The notes beneath the pieces were generated by a model. The model saw nothing but the letters and a program-made list of their open reading frames with translations. It was not told the DNA's origin and searched no databases. From the NCBI GenBank assembly GCA_964035575.1, contig OZ037892.1, positions 62,001 through 126,000 of the forward strand: a stretch of DNA of 64,000 bases, written 5' to 3'. Source of the DNA: Rhynchopus sp. YZ270_cl-10 (Eukaryota; Euglenozoa; Diplonemea; Diplonemida; Diplonemidae). Both the position numbers and the translations under genes were made by a program. Of this stretch, positions 21,301 through 32,214 are shown in pieces (the stretch's first letter is position 1; each line of letters opens with the position of its first letter).

Positions 21301-22389
21301 TCGCAGTCACTGCTATTGCCATTAACCCAGGGAGCATAGCTAGTGCAAGAAATTCGACTTTGGAAACCTTCCGGAAAGTCTGTCCTCTACTTACGGAGGA
21401 CTAGACGCAAGAAAATATTGTTTGTTCCCCCAGAAAACCAGTGCACAATTCACACTCCTTGTGGGTGGTCTTGTTGCCTTTTCGTCATAGTAATTTTGGC
21501 CCAGGCATGCTCTTGAAGTATGACAATTTAGTGTGTATGGGGCAGGGTGTTGTTTTGTTCTGAATTCTCTTTGTTATAACATCTAAGTCAATCGCGGGTG
21601 GTGGTTTGTGTAGCGTGAGGCACTCTTTTTAGCAAACTTCCTGCGGCTGCTAAAGTGTTATTTCTTCGGATTAAACAACGTACAGCGTAACATAGTGGTT
21701 TAGCCTGGTCGACACAACCTTTGATAGATACGGGATAACCAACCCCCTTCGACCCCTCGTGGGTTCACTGAACAAGCCCTAGTGGTAGTTAAACGCGATT
21801 GACATTTACATTTCTTAGAGATGAAAGAACAAGATAACACTTCTGTACCCGCGCATCAAAATTGTGGAAAACTTTGCACCCCAAACACCCTCAACAACGC
21901 CCGCCAAAAGGCGCCCCTTGTTGCTGGGAGTTGGTTCTCATGATACCTGCACAGCGGGCATTCCTCTGAGTCCAACGCATGTTTGGCCTGTCTGCGGCGT
22001 TGTACTTCAGGTGCACGAAGACAGGGTCTGGTGGTAAATTTTGCGTAGTACTGCGACGTGGTACTGCGTGGGTCTGGGAACCTGGGTACCTGGGTACAGG
22101 AAATTTGTTGTGGAAGACATCAACCACCATGCATTGAGGAGGGTAAGACAGTGTTCGCAGTTTCTACCTGATAGCATTACAACATTTAACTTCTCCACGG
22201 GGGTCTTGGGCCGTTCACTCGGTTCTACCTTGACTACCGGAAGATATTCTTGAGGCCTTTTTGGTCTCTAGAATATCCGGTCTTCCCGAACGGAGGCACA
22301 CTTTGTGTGTTACTACGACCTGGCAATTTCCAGCAGTAGGTTAAGTAATCTTTCTTGTAAATTGTTGGATCATTATCTCCTCAGTGCAT
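21301..22389 (+). repeat. Repeat family R, copy 2
   Basis: About 1.09 kb closely matching 50111-51189, with scattered substitutions and a few small indels. It sits inside the MULE-like element. No supported ORF in any frame. Function unknown. Confidence 0.88.
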
Positions 22390-22461
22390 GAATGCCCCAC
22401 GTGACTGGACACTTTTGTGTTTGTCATGTGGAGCTGTGGTTGCTCTTTCACGACTTTTTTC

Positions 22462-22559
22462 CTGTTCCTGGGTACCTGGACCTGGACCTGGTACCTGGGT
22501 ACCTGGGTACCTGGGTACCTGGGTACCTGGGTACCTGGGTACCTGGGTACCTGGGTACC
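22462..22559 (+). repeat. Octamer satellite (CCTGGGTA)n, about 11 copies
   Basis: 8-bp array centred on GGTACC, next to the right MULE-like inverted end. The first copies are degenerate (CCTGGACCTGG). Confidence 0.92.
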
Positions 22560-22722
22560 AAGAAGGCAAAAAATCAAGAATCCGGATTATGCGACAATGT
22601 GGATTATTTTTTGCGACAATGTGGATTACGACAATGTGGATTATGCGACAATGTGGATTATTAATCCACATTGTCGTAATCCACATTTTTAGAGTCCACA
22701 TTGTCGTTTCCCCAAAAGTAAA

Positions 22723-23635
22723 AGTGACAATTTTGACAATAAAAATATGCTTCGATTTACATCCGAGCGGGACAAAGGCGAAAAGGGGGAGCGGGGGTGT
22801 AAAAACCGGGGCTTAAAAACATACCTTGCAGCACTCGCTCGGCCTACTCTCCAGGTACGAGAACATCACTGCACGAACAATCCCACTGATACTGATACCT
22901 GCATTCTATTTGTTGCCACATGGTAAAAATGACCAAAACTTCGACCAATTTTTTTTTTCTTCACAATTTGCTCATTGAGGCTTTGTATTTTTTGGGCCAT
23001 TTATGACCTACCACGCCCGATTTTGGGCGAGAAGAAAAAAAAATTTGGGTCAAAAATCGACGCGTCTTTGGTAAAATCACGACTTTTCGGGCGCGAAACT
23101 ACGTTTTAGACCCCCACAGATGCTCAAAAGTGCCAAATTTTGCTTTTAATGGCCTCAAAGGATCACGGGAGCACCCCTCGTAATTACGAGGGCTCCCCAC
23201 GCCGTGACGTCGTCATTGCGCGCGTAATTTCCCACGTATGCGGGCGTGGTTGGTCATAAAATGGCCCAAAAACCCCAAACAAAACCTCAGATTGACCAAA
23301 TCGAGGAAAAATTGTCAAGTCGAAATTTCAGCCAAAATACGGTCATTTTGGTTATACCCCGCGGTGTATGCAGTAGCTAGAACACGTACACAGCTAAGTT
23401 CCTAAGCGATTTCCTTCACATTTTTCATGAAAAATTGGTCAAAAATCGACTTGTCTTTGGTAAAAAAACCACGAAAAATCGGCTGCGCAAAACCACGTTT
23501 TAGACCCCCACAGATGCTCAAAAGTGCCAATTTTTGCTTTTAATGGCCTCAAATCGTCGAAATTAGGCCTATATAGGGCAAAAAAAATTTTTTGAGAGTC
23601 CCTTTCCCTGGGAGGCAATAGCCACCGGGTGTGCA
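22723..23635. other. T1 interior without genes
   Basis: A/T-rich sequence with two copies of a block containing CGTTTTAGACCCCCACAGATG (about 23102-23122 and 23492-23512) and ACCACGCCCGATTTTGGGC (about 23009). The same blocks occur inverted at about 49570-49690, so this is a further dispersed repeat. No coding frame. Confidence 0.65.
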
Positions 23636-23895
23636 GGGGGTACCCCGGGGGGTACCCCCCAGGGTCCGCGGGGGTACCCCATGGGGTACCCCCGCGGACC
23701 CTGGGGGGTACCCCTCGGGGTACCCCAAACCCCCCAAAGGGTACCCCGCGCGGACCCTACCCAACCCTGTGGGGTACCCCCTGGGGTAGCCCACGCGAGG
23801 GGGTACCCCCCGCGGACCCTACCCTGTGTGGTACCCTACCCTGCGGGGTACCCCTTTTGGGGGTACCCCCGGGGGTACCCCCAAAAGGGTCCGCT
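23636..23895. repeat. T1 right subterminal palindrome array
   Basis: The same GGTACC and GGGTCCGCG vocabulary as the left side, about 260 bp, including GGGGTACCCCATGGGGTACC-type blocks. Frames across it (Gly-Tyr-Pro repeats) are artefacts of the repeat. Confidence 0.75.
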
Positions 23896-23906
23896 GGGCC
23901 ACCGTG
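23896..23906 (-). repeat. Right terminal inverted repeat of T1
   Basis: GGGCCACCGTG, followed by AA at 23907-23908, after which the LINE E 3' UTR resumes. Confidence 0.9.
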
Positions 23907-24407
23907 AATAACGCACAACAAAATCAACAACAACAATGGTGGGTCTCGTGCTTACCTGTGGTGGTTTTGAAAAATGAAAAATTGAAATTGACCTTCACAA
24001 GGTAAAAATGAAAAACTAAAGGAGTGAAAAAAGGAACTCAAAGGACAAGAGTTCTGTACAAACTCTACTCTACTGCACAATCTATAAAAGTGGCCCAATG
24101 GCTCCTGATGCCACTGGCCTGGCTCTTAGACAGGTCTTACTCCGAGACTGCCCTCTACCCTCAGAGCCTCGTCCAAGGGGTAAGGGCCGTCGCTGGGGTA
24201 GACCCGTCCTAGCCAGCAGCCAACCAAAAATATTAACAAATAGGAAGGGGGGCGGAAAGGGGGGAAAGGGGGGGCAAACCCCAAAGGATGAAAAGAACCA
24301 AAAACACAAAATAAAAAGGGTTAAAAATAAACATGGGGCAAACTGTCATTCTCTACACGCTTCTACACACACACTCTCACCCTCTAACTCTCTAACTCTC
24401 TAACTCT

Positions 24408-25349
24408 CTAATTCTTTTTATTCCCCTTTTTCCCCTTCCTTCCTCCGCTCTGTCTCCCCTTCTGTCCACCACCGCGACCATTGCGCCCTCTCTGCACCTC
24501 CTGGGGCGAGAGCACATGCTGCGTCGCTTGTGCCACTGCGTCGGTGAACACGTTCGACGTGTTGGACCTACCCTGAGCTGCATGGCGCTGGGGTCCTTTG
24601 GGAGCTGGGGAAGGAGCAGGTTGGGCGGAGGAGGTTGCATTGCCACGGCCTGCCGATGAGGAGGAGGAAGAAGTGGAGACTGCAGGTTGGGCGATGGAGG
24701 TTGTAGTGCCACGGCCTGCAGAGGTGGAGGAAGAAGAAGAAGAAGAGGAGGCTTGAGGTTGTCGGCCTATTCCCTCTCGAGCCGCTCGTGCCTCATTCTC
24801 CCTCCTTGTACTCTCCGCTGCAAAGGCCTGCCCCCTACTGCTCCGGTTGTCCGTCAGGGCATGCAACGTCGACTTTGCCTTGCACTTTTCCTGAACCGAC
24901 CACTCATGCAAACCCACCACCTTCATCACCTCATACCACTGAGTGAAAGTAGCGGTAGAGAGGGGGAGTGACAACAAGGGTCTGCCATCCTGTTTCTCTC
25001 CCTGACGGTAGTGGAACAGGGAGATCCACTTCGTCACAGAAGAAGGCACCGGCGACCCCATGGTGAGGCACGGGAAAAGACCCCCCCTCTCCGTCCGCTC
25101 CTCCTCCGTCCACATCCAAGCCTCGCTCTGCGCCCTCAGCAATTCCCTCACCCTCGCTTGCTTCTTCTGGTCAGGGATGCCTTCCACTGACAGAGAATGC
25201 GAGCGATCCGCCCCCTCCATCGCGGTGTCGAGGTCCTCCTCCTGCTCCTGCTCATCATCATCCATCTCCTCCACCTTCACACGCACCTCGGTGTCTGCCG
25301 CCTCGGCCTGTCGCCCCACCTCCTCCTCCAGCTGATCCCGAGAAGGGGT
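24408..25349 (-). pseudogene. LINE E: C-terminal fragment of the B-family polyprotein
   Basis: About 313 codons matching the end of the LINE B frame, including the acidic EQEQEEDLDTAMEG segment, the Ser-rich AGRG/AQP repeats and the basic GRKGKKGNKKN end. Protease, zinc finger and endonuclease regions are absent because of 5' truncation. The stop codon and 3' UTR correspond to those of B. Confidence 0.85.
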
Positions 25350-25350
25350 T

Positions 25351-25370
25351 CATTAGAGCCCATTCAAGGA

Positions 25371-25409
<39 letters not shown>

Positions 25410-25978
25410 CCCGGTGGTCCGGGTTTTGAGTGTTTTTAGTGTTTTCTTTTTCCCGGAGAGGGTTGGGGGGAGGTGATCAGGGGTCTCAGGGACCTTGAAT
25501 CAAAACAGAGGTGTCTTGACAAAAAAGGCTCAAAGGTGCAGAGGTCTGTTTAGCCTTACAGCAAATCCTTTAAAAAGGAAAGGCCTTGAGACATAACATA
25601 AGAGGGTTTTGAGACAGACAGAGGGGCTCAACAAATAAGACCTTCCAGGACCCAAGTTTTTTCTAGCCCACAGCAACATAGGTAGAAACAACATGAGAGG
25701 AAGAAGGGACTTACCTGCATGTGAGATGAAGAGGGAAATAGGCAGAGGAGAAGGAGGGGCTTTTGCACTTCAGGGGTTCTTGATGGTCAGGGCTGGGTTT
25801 CTTCTAGGTGGAGATTCCCATGGGTAGACCGAAAAGAGAGAGAGTAGGTTGAAGTGGAAAAGTTTGGGAGGACAATAAAGACAATAAAGACAATTCAAGG
25901 AAGTAGCTAAAGACAGACAGACAGAGGGCGAGTCAGTAGGACATAAATGAGCTTCCAGAACTCTTCCCAATACATACC
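25351..25978 (-). mobile_element. Element G: poly(A)-ended insertion of unknown family
   Basis: T-run 25373-25409 is the poly(A) of a minus-strand element whose last bases read ...ACCCGGACCACCGGG. Its 28-nt LINE tail is absent. 25410-25978 contains no ORF. It runs into the satellite, so its 5' limit is undefined. 25351-25372 is a 22-nt filler between G and LINE E. Confidence 0.5.
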
Positions 25979-28900
25979 AAGCTAAGGAGCTAAGGAGCTA
26001 AGGAGCTAAGGAGCTAAGGAGCTAAGGAGCTAAGGAGCTAAGGAGCTAAGGAGCTAAGGAGCTAAGGAGCTAAGGAGCTAAGGAGCTAAGGAGCTAAGGA
26101 GCTAAGGAGCTAAGGAGCTAAGGAGCTAAGGAGCTAAGGAGCTAAGGAGCTAAGGAGCTAAGGAGCTAAGGAGCTAAGGAGCTAAGGAGCTAAGGAGCTA
26201 AGGAGCTAAGGAGCTAAGGAGCTAAGGAGCTAAGGAGCTAAGGAGCTAAGGAGCTAAGGAGCTAAGGAGCTAAGGAGCTAAGGAGCTAAGGAGCTAAGGA
26301 GCTAAGGAGCTAAGGAGCTAAGGAGCTAAGGAGCTAAGGAGCTAAGGAGCTAAGGAGCTAAGGAGCTAAGGAGCTAAGGAGCTAAGGAGCTAAGGAGCTA
26401 AGGAGCTAAGGAGCTAAGGAGCTAAGGAGCTAAGGAGCTAAGGAGCTAAGGAGCTAAGGAGCTAAGGAGCTAAGGAGCTAAGGAGCTAAGGAGCTAAGGA
26501 GCTAAGGAGCTAAGGAGCTAAGGAGCTAAGGAGCTAAGGAGCTAAGGAGCTAAGGAGCTAAGGAGCTAAGGAGCTAAGGAGCTAAGGAGCTAAGGAGCTA
26601 AGGAGCTAAGGAGCTAAGGAGCTAAGGAGCTAAGGAGCTAAGGAGCTAAGGAGCTAAGGAGCTAAGGAGCTAAGGAGCTAAGGAGCTAAGGAGCTAAGGA
26701 GCTAAGGAGCTAAGGAGCTAAGGAGCTAAGGAGCTAAGGAGCTAAGGAGCTAAGGAGCTAAGGAGCTAAGGAGCTAAGGAGCTAAGGAGCTAAGGAGCTA
26801 AGGAGCTAAGGAGCTAAGGAGCTAAGGAGCTAAGGAGCTAAGGAGCTAAGGAGCTAAGGAGCTAAGGAGCTAAGGAGCTAAGGAGCTAAGGAGCTAAGGA
26901 GCTAAGGAGCTAAGGAGCTAAGGAGCTAAGGAGCTAAGGAGCTAAGGAGCTAAGGAGCTAAGGAGCTAAGGAGCTAAGGAGCTAAGGAGCTAAGGAGCTA
27001 AGGAGCTAAGGAGCTAAGGAGCTAAGGAGCTAAGGAGCTAAGGAGCTAAGGAGCTAAGGAGCTAAGGAGCTAAGGAGCTAAGGAGCTAAGGAGCTAAGGA
27101 GCTAAGGAGCTAAGGAGCTAAGGAGCTAAGGAGCTAAGGAGCTAAGGAGCTAAGGAGCTAAGGAGCTAAGGAGCTAAGGAGCTAAGGAGCTAAGGAGCTA
27201 AGGAGCTAAGGAGCTAAGGAGCTAAGGAGCTAAGGAGCTAAGGAGCTAAGGAGCTAAGGAGCTAAGGAGCTAAGGAGCTAAGGAGCTAAGGAGCTAAGGA
27301 GCTAAGGAGCTAAGGAGCTAAGGAGCTAAGGAGCTAAGGAGCTAAGGAGCTAAGGAGCTAAGGAGCTAAGGAGCTAAGGAGCTAAGGAGCTAAGGAGCTA
27401 AGGAGCTAAGGAGCTAAGGAGCTAAGGAGCTAAGGAGCTAAGGAGCTAAGGAGCTAAGGAGCTAAGGAGCTAAGGAGCTAAGGAGCTAAGGAGCTAAGGA
27501 GCTAAGGAGCTAAGGAGCTAAGGAGCTAAGGAGCTAAGGAGCTAAGGAGCTAAGGAGCTAAGGAGCTAAGGAGCTAAGGAGCTAAGGAGCTAAGGAGCTA
27601 AGGAGCTAAGGAGCTAAGGAGCTAAGGAGCTAAGGAGCTAAGGAGCTAAGGAGCTAAGGAGCTAAGGAGCTAAGGAGCTAAGGAGCTAAGGAGCTAAGGA
27701 GCTAAGGAGCTAAGGAGCTAAGGAGCTAAGGAGCTAAGGAGCTAAGGAGCTAAGGAGCTAAGGAGCTAAGGAGCTAAGGAGCTAAGGAGCTAAGGAGCTA
27801 AGGAGCTAAGGAGCTAAGGAGCTAAGGAGCTAAGGAGCTAAGGAGCTAAGGAGCTAAGGAGCTAAGGAGCTAAGGAGCTAAGGAGCTAAGGAGCTAAGGA
27901 GCTAAGGAGCTAAGGAGCTAAGGAGCTAAGGAGCTAAGGAGCTAAGGAGCTAAGGAGCTAAGGAGCTAAGGAGCTAAGGAGCTAAGGAGCTAAGGAGCTA
28001 AGGAGCTAAGGAGCTAAGGAGCTAAGGAGCTAAGGAGCTAAGGAGCTAAGGAGCTAAGGAGCTAAGGAGCTAAGGAGCTAAGGAGCTAAGGAGCTAAGGA
28101 GCTAAGGAGCTAAGGAGCTAAGGAGCTAAGGAGCTAAGGAGCTAAGGAGCTAAGGAGCTAAGGAGCTAAGGAGCTAAGGAGCTAAGGAGCTAAGGAGCTA
28201 AGGAGCTAAGGAGCTAAGGAGCTAAGGAGCTAAGGAGCTAAGGAGCTAAGGAGCTAAGGAGCTAAGGAGCTAAGGAGCTAAGGAGCTAAGGAGCTAAGGA
28301 GCTAAGGAGCTAAGGAGCTAAGGAGCTAAGGAGCTAAGGAGCTAAGGAGCTAAGGAGCTAAGGAGCTAAGGAGCTAAGGAGCTAAGGAGCTAAGGAGCTA
28401 AGGAGCTAAGGAGCTAAGGAGCTAAGGAGCTAAGGAGCTAAGGAGCTAAGGAGCTAAGGAGCTAAGGAGCTAAGGAGCTAAGGAGCTAAGGAGCTAAGGA
28501 GCTAAGGAGCTAAGGAGCTAAGGAGCTAAGGAGCTAAGGAGCTAAGGAGCTAAGGAGCTAAGGAGCTAAGGAGCTAAGGAGCTAAGGAGCTAAGGAGCTA
28601 AGGAGCTAAGGAGCTAAGGAGCTAAGGAGCTAAGGAGCTAAGGAGCTAAGGAGCTAAGGAGCTAAGGAGCTAAGGAGCTAAGGAGCTAAGGAGCTAAGGA
28701 GCTAAGGAGCTAAGGAGCTAAGGAGCTAAGGAGCTAAGGAGCTAAGGAGCTAAGGAGCTAAGGAGCTAAGGAGCTAAGGAGCTAAGGAGCTAAGGAGCTA
28801 AGGAGCTAAGGAGCTAAGGAGCTAAGGAGCTAAGGAGCTAAGGAGCTAAGGAGCTAAGGAGCTAAGGAGCTAAGGAGCTAAGGAGCTAAGGAGCTAAGGA

Positions 28901-29782
28901 GCTAAGGAGCTAAGGAGCTAAGGAGCTAAGGAGCTAAGGAGCTAAGGAGCTAAGGAGCTAAGGAGCTAAGGAGCTAAGGAGCTAAGGAGCTAAGGAGCTA
29001 AGGAGCTAAGGAGCTAAGGAGCTAAGGAGCTAAGGAGCTAAGGAGCTAAGGAGCTAAGGAGCTAAGGAGCTAAGGAGCTAAGGAGCTAAGGAGCTAAGGA
29101 GCTAAGGAGCTAAGGAGCTAAGGAGCTAAGGAGCTAAGGAGCTAAGGAGCTAAGGAGCTAAGGAGCTAAGGAGCTAAGGAGCTAAGGAGCTAAGGAGCTA
29201 AGGAGCTAAGGAGCTAAGGAGCTAAGGAGCTAAGGAGCTAAGGAGCTAAGGAGCTAAGGAGCTAAGGAGCTAAGGAGCTAAGGAGCTAAGGAGCTAAGGA
29301 GCTAAGGAGCTAAGGAGCTAAGGAGCTAAGGAGCTAAGGAGCTAAGGAGCTAAGGAGCTAAGGAGCTAAGGAGCTAAGGAGCTAAGGAGCTAAGGAGCTA
29401 AGGAGCTAAGGAGCTAAGGAGCTAAGGAGCTAAGGAGCTAAGGAGCTAAGGAGCTAAGGAGCTAAGGAGCTAAGGAGCTAAGGAGCTAAGGAGCTAAGGA
29501 GCTAAGGAGCTAAGGAGCTAAGGAGCTAAGGAGCTAAGGAGCTAAGGAGCTAAGGAGCTAAGGAGCTAAGGAGCTAAGGAGCTAAGGAGCTAAGGAGCTA
29601 AGGAGCTAAGGAGCTAAGGAGCTAAGGAGCTAAGGAGCTAAGGAGCTAAGGAGCTAAGGAGCTAAGGAGCTAAGGAGCTAAGGAGCTAAGGAGCTAAGGA
29701 GCTAAGGAGCTAAGGAGCTAAGGAGCTAAGGAGCTAAGGAGCTAAGGAGCTAAGGAGCTAAGGAGCTAAGGAGCTAAGGAGC
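25979..29782 (+). repeat. Perfect 8-bp satellite (AGCTAAGG)n, about 475 copies
   Basis: About 3.8 kb of AGCTAAGG with no interruption that I can see. It separates the LINE nest from the gene-bearing region. All frames contain stops or short repeats, so no coding content. The lack of any variant copy suggests recent expansion, active homogenisation, or assembly collapse/extension. Confidence 0.97.
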
Positions 29783-30132
29783 CACTGCCTGTGATGGAGG
29801 AGGAGGAAGGCTGGTGGGCTGATTGTGAGCCACAAGCAATGAACGTTGTTTAGCGGCAAGGCAAGGAAAGGAAGGGGTGGATGTTCGTTGTTTCTACAAA
29901 ATGGTGCAGGTCTTAAACATGCAAACAAAAAAGGGTATGTGGTACGGTAATGTGCCAGAATAGTGGTGTTTTTACGCATCTTGGATGTTTTGTCCTCAGT
30001 GTGTACAATGGCACACTGTTGTAAGTGGAGTGCGTGCTACGCCTTCAGGGCGCTGCTCAAAATAAAAACTGAACCAACTACGTTGGGATATTATCAAATT
30101 TGTAGGATTTTTTCTAAGATCTATCGTGTGTG
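29783..30132. other. Intergenic; 3' flank of the coiled-coil gene
   Basis: About 350 bp between the satellite and the stop codon of the minus-strand gene. No ORF or hairpin of the dispersed family is seen. It presumably holds the gene's 3' UTR. Confidence 0.6.
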
Positions 30133-32214
30133 CTAAAGGCGTCGCTCAGCATCTTCCGGATTCGCAAACCTGATGTTTGCGTAGGCCACCACTGGTGATG
30201 AGCGAGGGTAAATGTCAAAGACAGAAAGACCTCTTGAAGTTTCCTCACGGAAAGGAATGTCGCAGAAAACAACATTGTCATCGACAAGCACTGTGTACAG
30301 CATCTGCTCCCAGTCAAACACAACACCGACATGGCACCAACCACCTTGCTTGAGTCTAGTCGACAGAGTGGTGCAGGGTACAATCAAATCCCATCCGCTA
30401 AGCTCAAGGCACACACTTCTGCATCCACCGTAGTCCCGTAGAGTGATGTGCTCCTTGACAACGGGTGCGGTGAGGTTGACATCAAACTGCAAGTCCGATG
30501 GGAAGATGCGTGTCTCAAAGCGGTGCAGGATCGGGCCGTCCTGGTCGTTGAAGAGAGTCGCGTTGGCTGTGTTGTCACCACGTGACTGTGTCTGGATCTG
30601 AGATGGAAGGAAGACCACATTGCTTGGTGCGTTCAGGTCTGTCGCCTCCGAGTCTGTGACAGAGGTGACAGACTTGAAACTCGCATCAGAAAACTTGCTG
30701 ATCTTCTTCATCATTTTTGAGTGGGGCCTGTGCGAGAGCATGTTCTCCTCCTTTATTCGTGTCTCGGCTTCGAGAAGACGTTTGTCAACTTCGAGAGTTT
30801 CGATCATTTTGCGCAAATCAGCGATTTGTTCGTCTTTTTCGTGTCGTATCTTCGCAAAGTCGGCGCGCCGCTTTGTGTCAACTTCGATTTCGTGTTTGCG
30901 CAACTTTGTCAGCTCTGCGTGTTTTTCTTTTTCTTTGGCGAACAGCTGTTCCAACTTCTTCTTTTCGACAATCTGCTTCCGGAGACGCTCCTCCACAAGA
31001 CGGCCTTCCTCAGCACTCCGCTTCTCCATGTCCGACATGCTCAACTGAGCGTTCCGTTGCAGATGTTCCACCTCGCGCGAACGCCCTGCGTTCTCCTCCT
31101 GCAGGTCTTCGATCTTTTGCTCCGCTCGTGCAAGTTTCGAGAGCGTGATCTCCGCAGACGCACCAACATCGTGCAGGTCTGCCACGACAAGGTCAAGCTT
31201 GGATTCTAACTCATCGACGGTAATCTGAGATGGTTGTTATTTAATTCAGTGCCAACAGACACAGAAACAATCACGGCAAATAAGACGATTTGTACCGAAG
31301 GAGCTATGAAGTTCGAAGTTACATACCTTCATCTGTTTTATCTCTTCGCTTTTGTGTGCACATGACTCGCAGTGGTGTGGGTTAGAGCCAAGACTTTCTG
31401 CCAGCACATTACTCGGAGCTCCACCGGACCCCATCTCGCTCGAGGAACGGAACACACTGGTTGGGTTAAACGAGCTTGGCGAAAACGACCCTGTTGCAAG
31501 CTTGTCCTTTACCTTCTTCCCCCACCCACGGGCGAAGGTGCTCCGAGGAGAGGAGAAGGTTGGGGAAGGTGGCTCGTCCTTTGTTGTCGTTGGCGAGCCT
31601 TTGCTGCGAGGAACAAACATTGCCAACGACTGCCGTGTCTTTTCTTTCAGCTGTTCAAACGTCCCAGCGGACCCCATGAGCCTGCTCCCTGTGATCAGGT
31701 CGCTGATGGTGATGTCCTTCCGCTCGTCCCGGAGCACTTCAGTGATGAACCAGGTGAAGTCGTCGCGATTCAGGTATTTCGCAGATTCGAAGTCCGCAAT
31801 CTGCATCAATCGGTCGAAATCGTCTATCTTTGGCTTCGGCGAAGCTGCTCGCTGGTGTAGCTGTTCTAAGTACTTTTTCAGCTCCGTCTTCAGAAGCCTT
31901 CCGTCTTTGGCCTGGCGCGACGTGAAGACTTCTTGGAGGAGGTGAGTCTCGAGCTGCCGCACGACGGTCTGTGGGGACCCAAAGTTGTGGTTTTCTGCGA
32001 GCGTGTGGAGCATGCTTGTGAACGTGGCAAGGTTGACCTCGTCCGAGCCTGTCAGTGCGAGCACGTCCTCGCGCAGTGCCTTGCCCCGTGCACGCGAGCC
32101 TTGCAGCTGTAGGATAGCTTCCCACATTGCGTCCCACGAGAGCGTGTCTGCTCCATTGCTCAGCAGGTCGAACACCTCCTTGTACGTGTCGTCGTAGCCA
32201 CTCATGTTGTGTTG
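30133..32214 (-). CDS. Coiled-coil protein with C-terminal lectin-fold-like domain, two exons
   Basis: Exon 1 is 32214-31327 and exon 2 is 31224-30133, joined in frame (EEIKQMK then ITVDELESK), giving 659 residues. I chose the ATG at 32214 (MSGYDDTYKEVF) over upstream in-frame codons because the sequence before it looks non-coding. Residues 1-200 are helical and EF-hand-like in rhythm without clear calcium loops. Residues 215-285 are Ser/Pro-rich. Residues 290-460 form a long charged coiled coil (EEERLRKQIVEKKKLEQL style heptads). Residues 515-655 are beta-rich with WCHVGVVFDWEQMLYTVLVD, resembling a LamG/concanavalin-like jelly roll. No signal peptide or membrane segment, so probably cytosolic or cytoskeletal. 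I do not recognise an ortholog; the function is unknown. Confidence 0.85.
31225..31326 (-). other. Spliceosomal GT-AG intron, 102 bp
   Basis: On the minus strand the donor is AAG|GTATGT and the acceptor CATCTCAG|ATTACC. Removal joins two long coding frames in phase. It is the only intron I can support in the window and shows that the host performs cis-splicing. Confidence 0.88.

Larger units (their letters stand above)
20362..22713. mobile_element. MULE-like non-autonomous element with 9-bp target duplication
   Basis: Long inverted ends begin GGGGAAACGACAATGTGG and match for about 75 bp at once, then again after extra repeat units on the right. Flanks carry the identical 9-mer AAAAGTAAA (20353-20361 and 22714-22722). 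A 9-bp duplication plus long TIRs is typical of the Mutator superfamily. The ends are arrays of CCACATTGTCG and AATCCGGATT motifs. No transposase ORF. The interior carries a 221-bp tandem repeat, repeat R and an octamer array. Confidence 0.85.
18703..23906. mobile_element. Transposon T1: 5.2-kb non-autonomous TIR element inside LINE E
   Basis: Ends are perfect 11-bp terminal inverted repeats (CACGGTGGCCC / GGGCCACCGTG) flanked by a 2-bp duplication AA, proven by the intact LINE B sequence. Both subterminal regions are arrays of GGTACC- and GGGTCCGCG-containing palindromes. CAC-initial ends, short target duplication and subterminal motif arrays resemble CACTA/EnSpm elements, but no transposase is present. 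The interior is nested repeats: an octamer satellite, two oppositely oriented copies of repeat R and a MULE-like element. Confidence 0.85.
18193..25350 (-). mobile_element. LINE E: 5'-truncated B-family LINE split by transposon T1
   Basis: Two blocks, 23907-25350 and 18193-18702, together match B from about 4062 to its poly(A). The poly(A) reads as T at 18193-18212, next to the start of LINE D. The intervening 5.2 kb is transposon T1. Comparison with the uninterrupted B sequence near 5480-5500 gives the exact insertion point and shows a duplicated AA. A 22-nt non-LINE piece separates the truncated end of E from the poly(A) of element G at 25373. Confidence 0.9.

Noticed and set aside
25979-29782. 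Telomere repeat
   Set aside because: Unit AGCTAAGG lies inside the window with genes on one side and LINEs on the other, and does not resemble known TTAGGG-type repeats.
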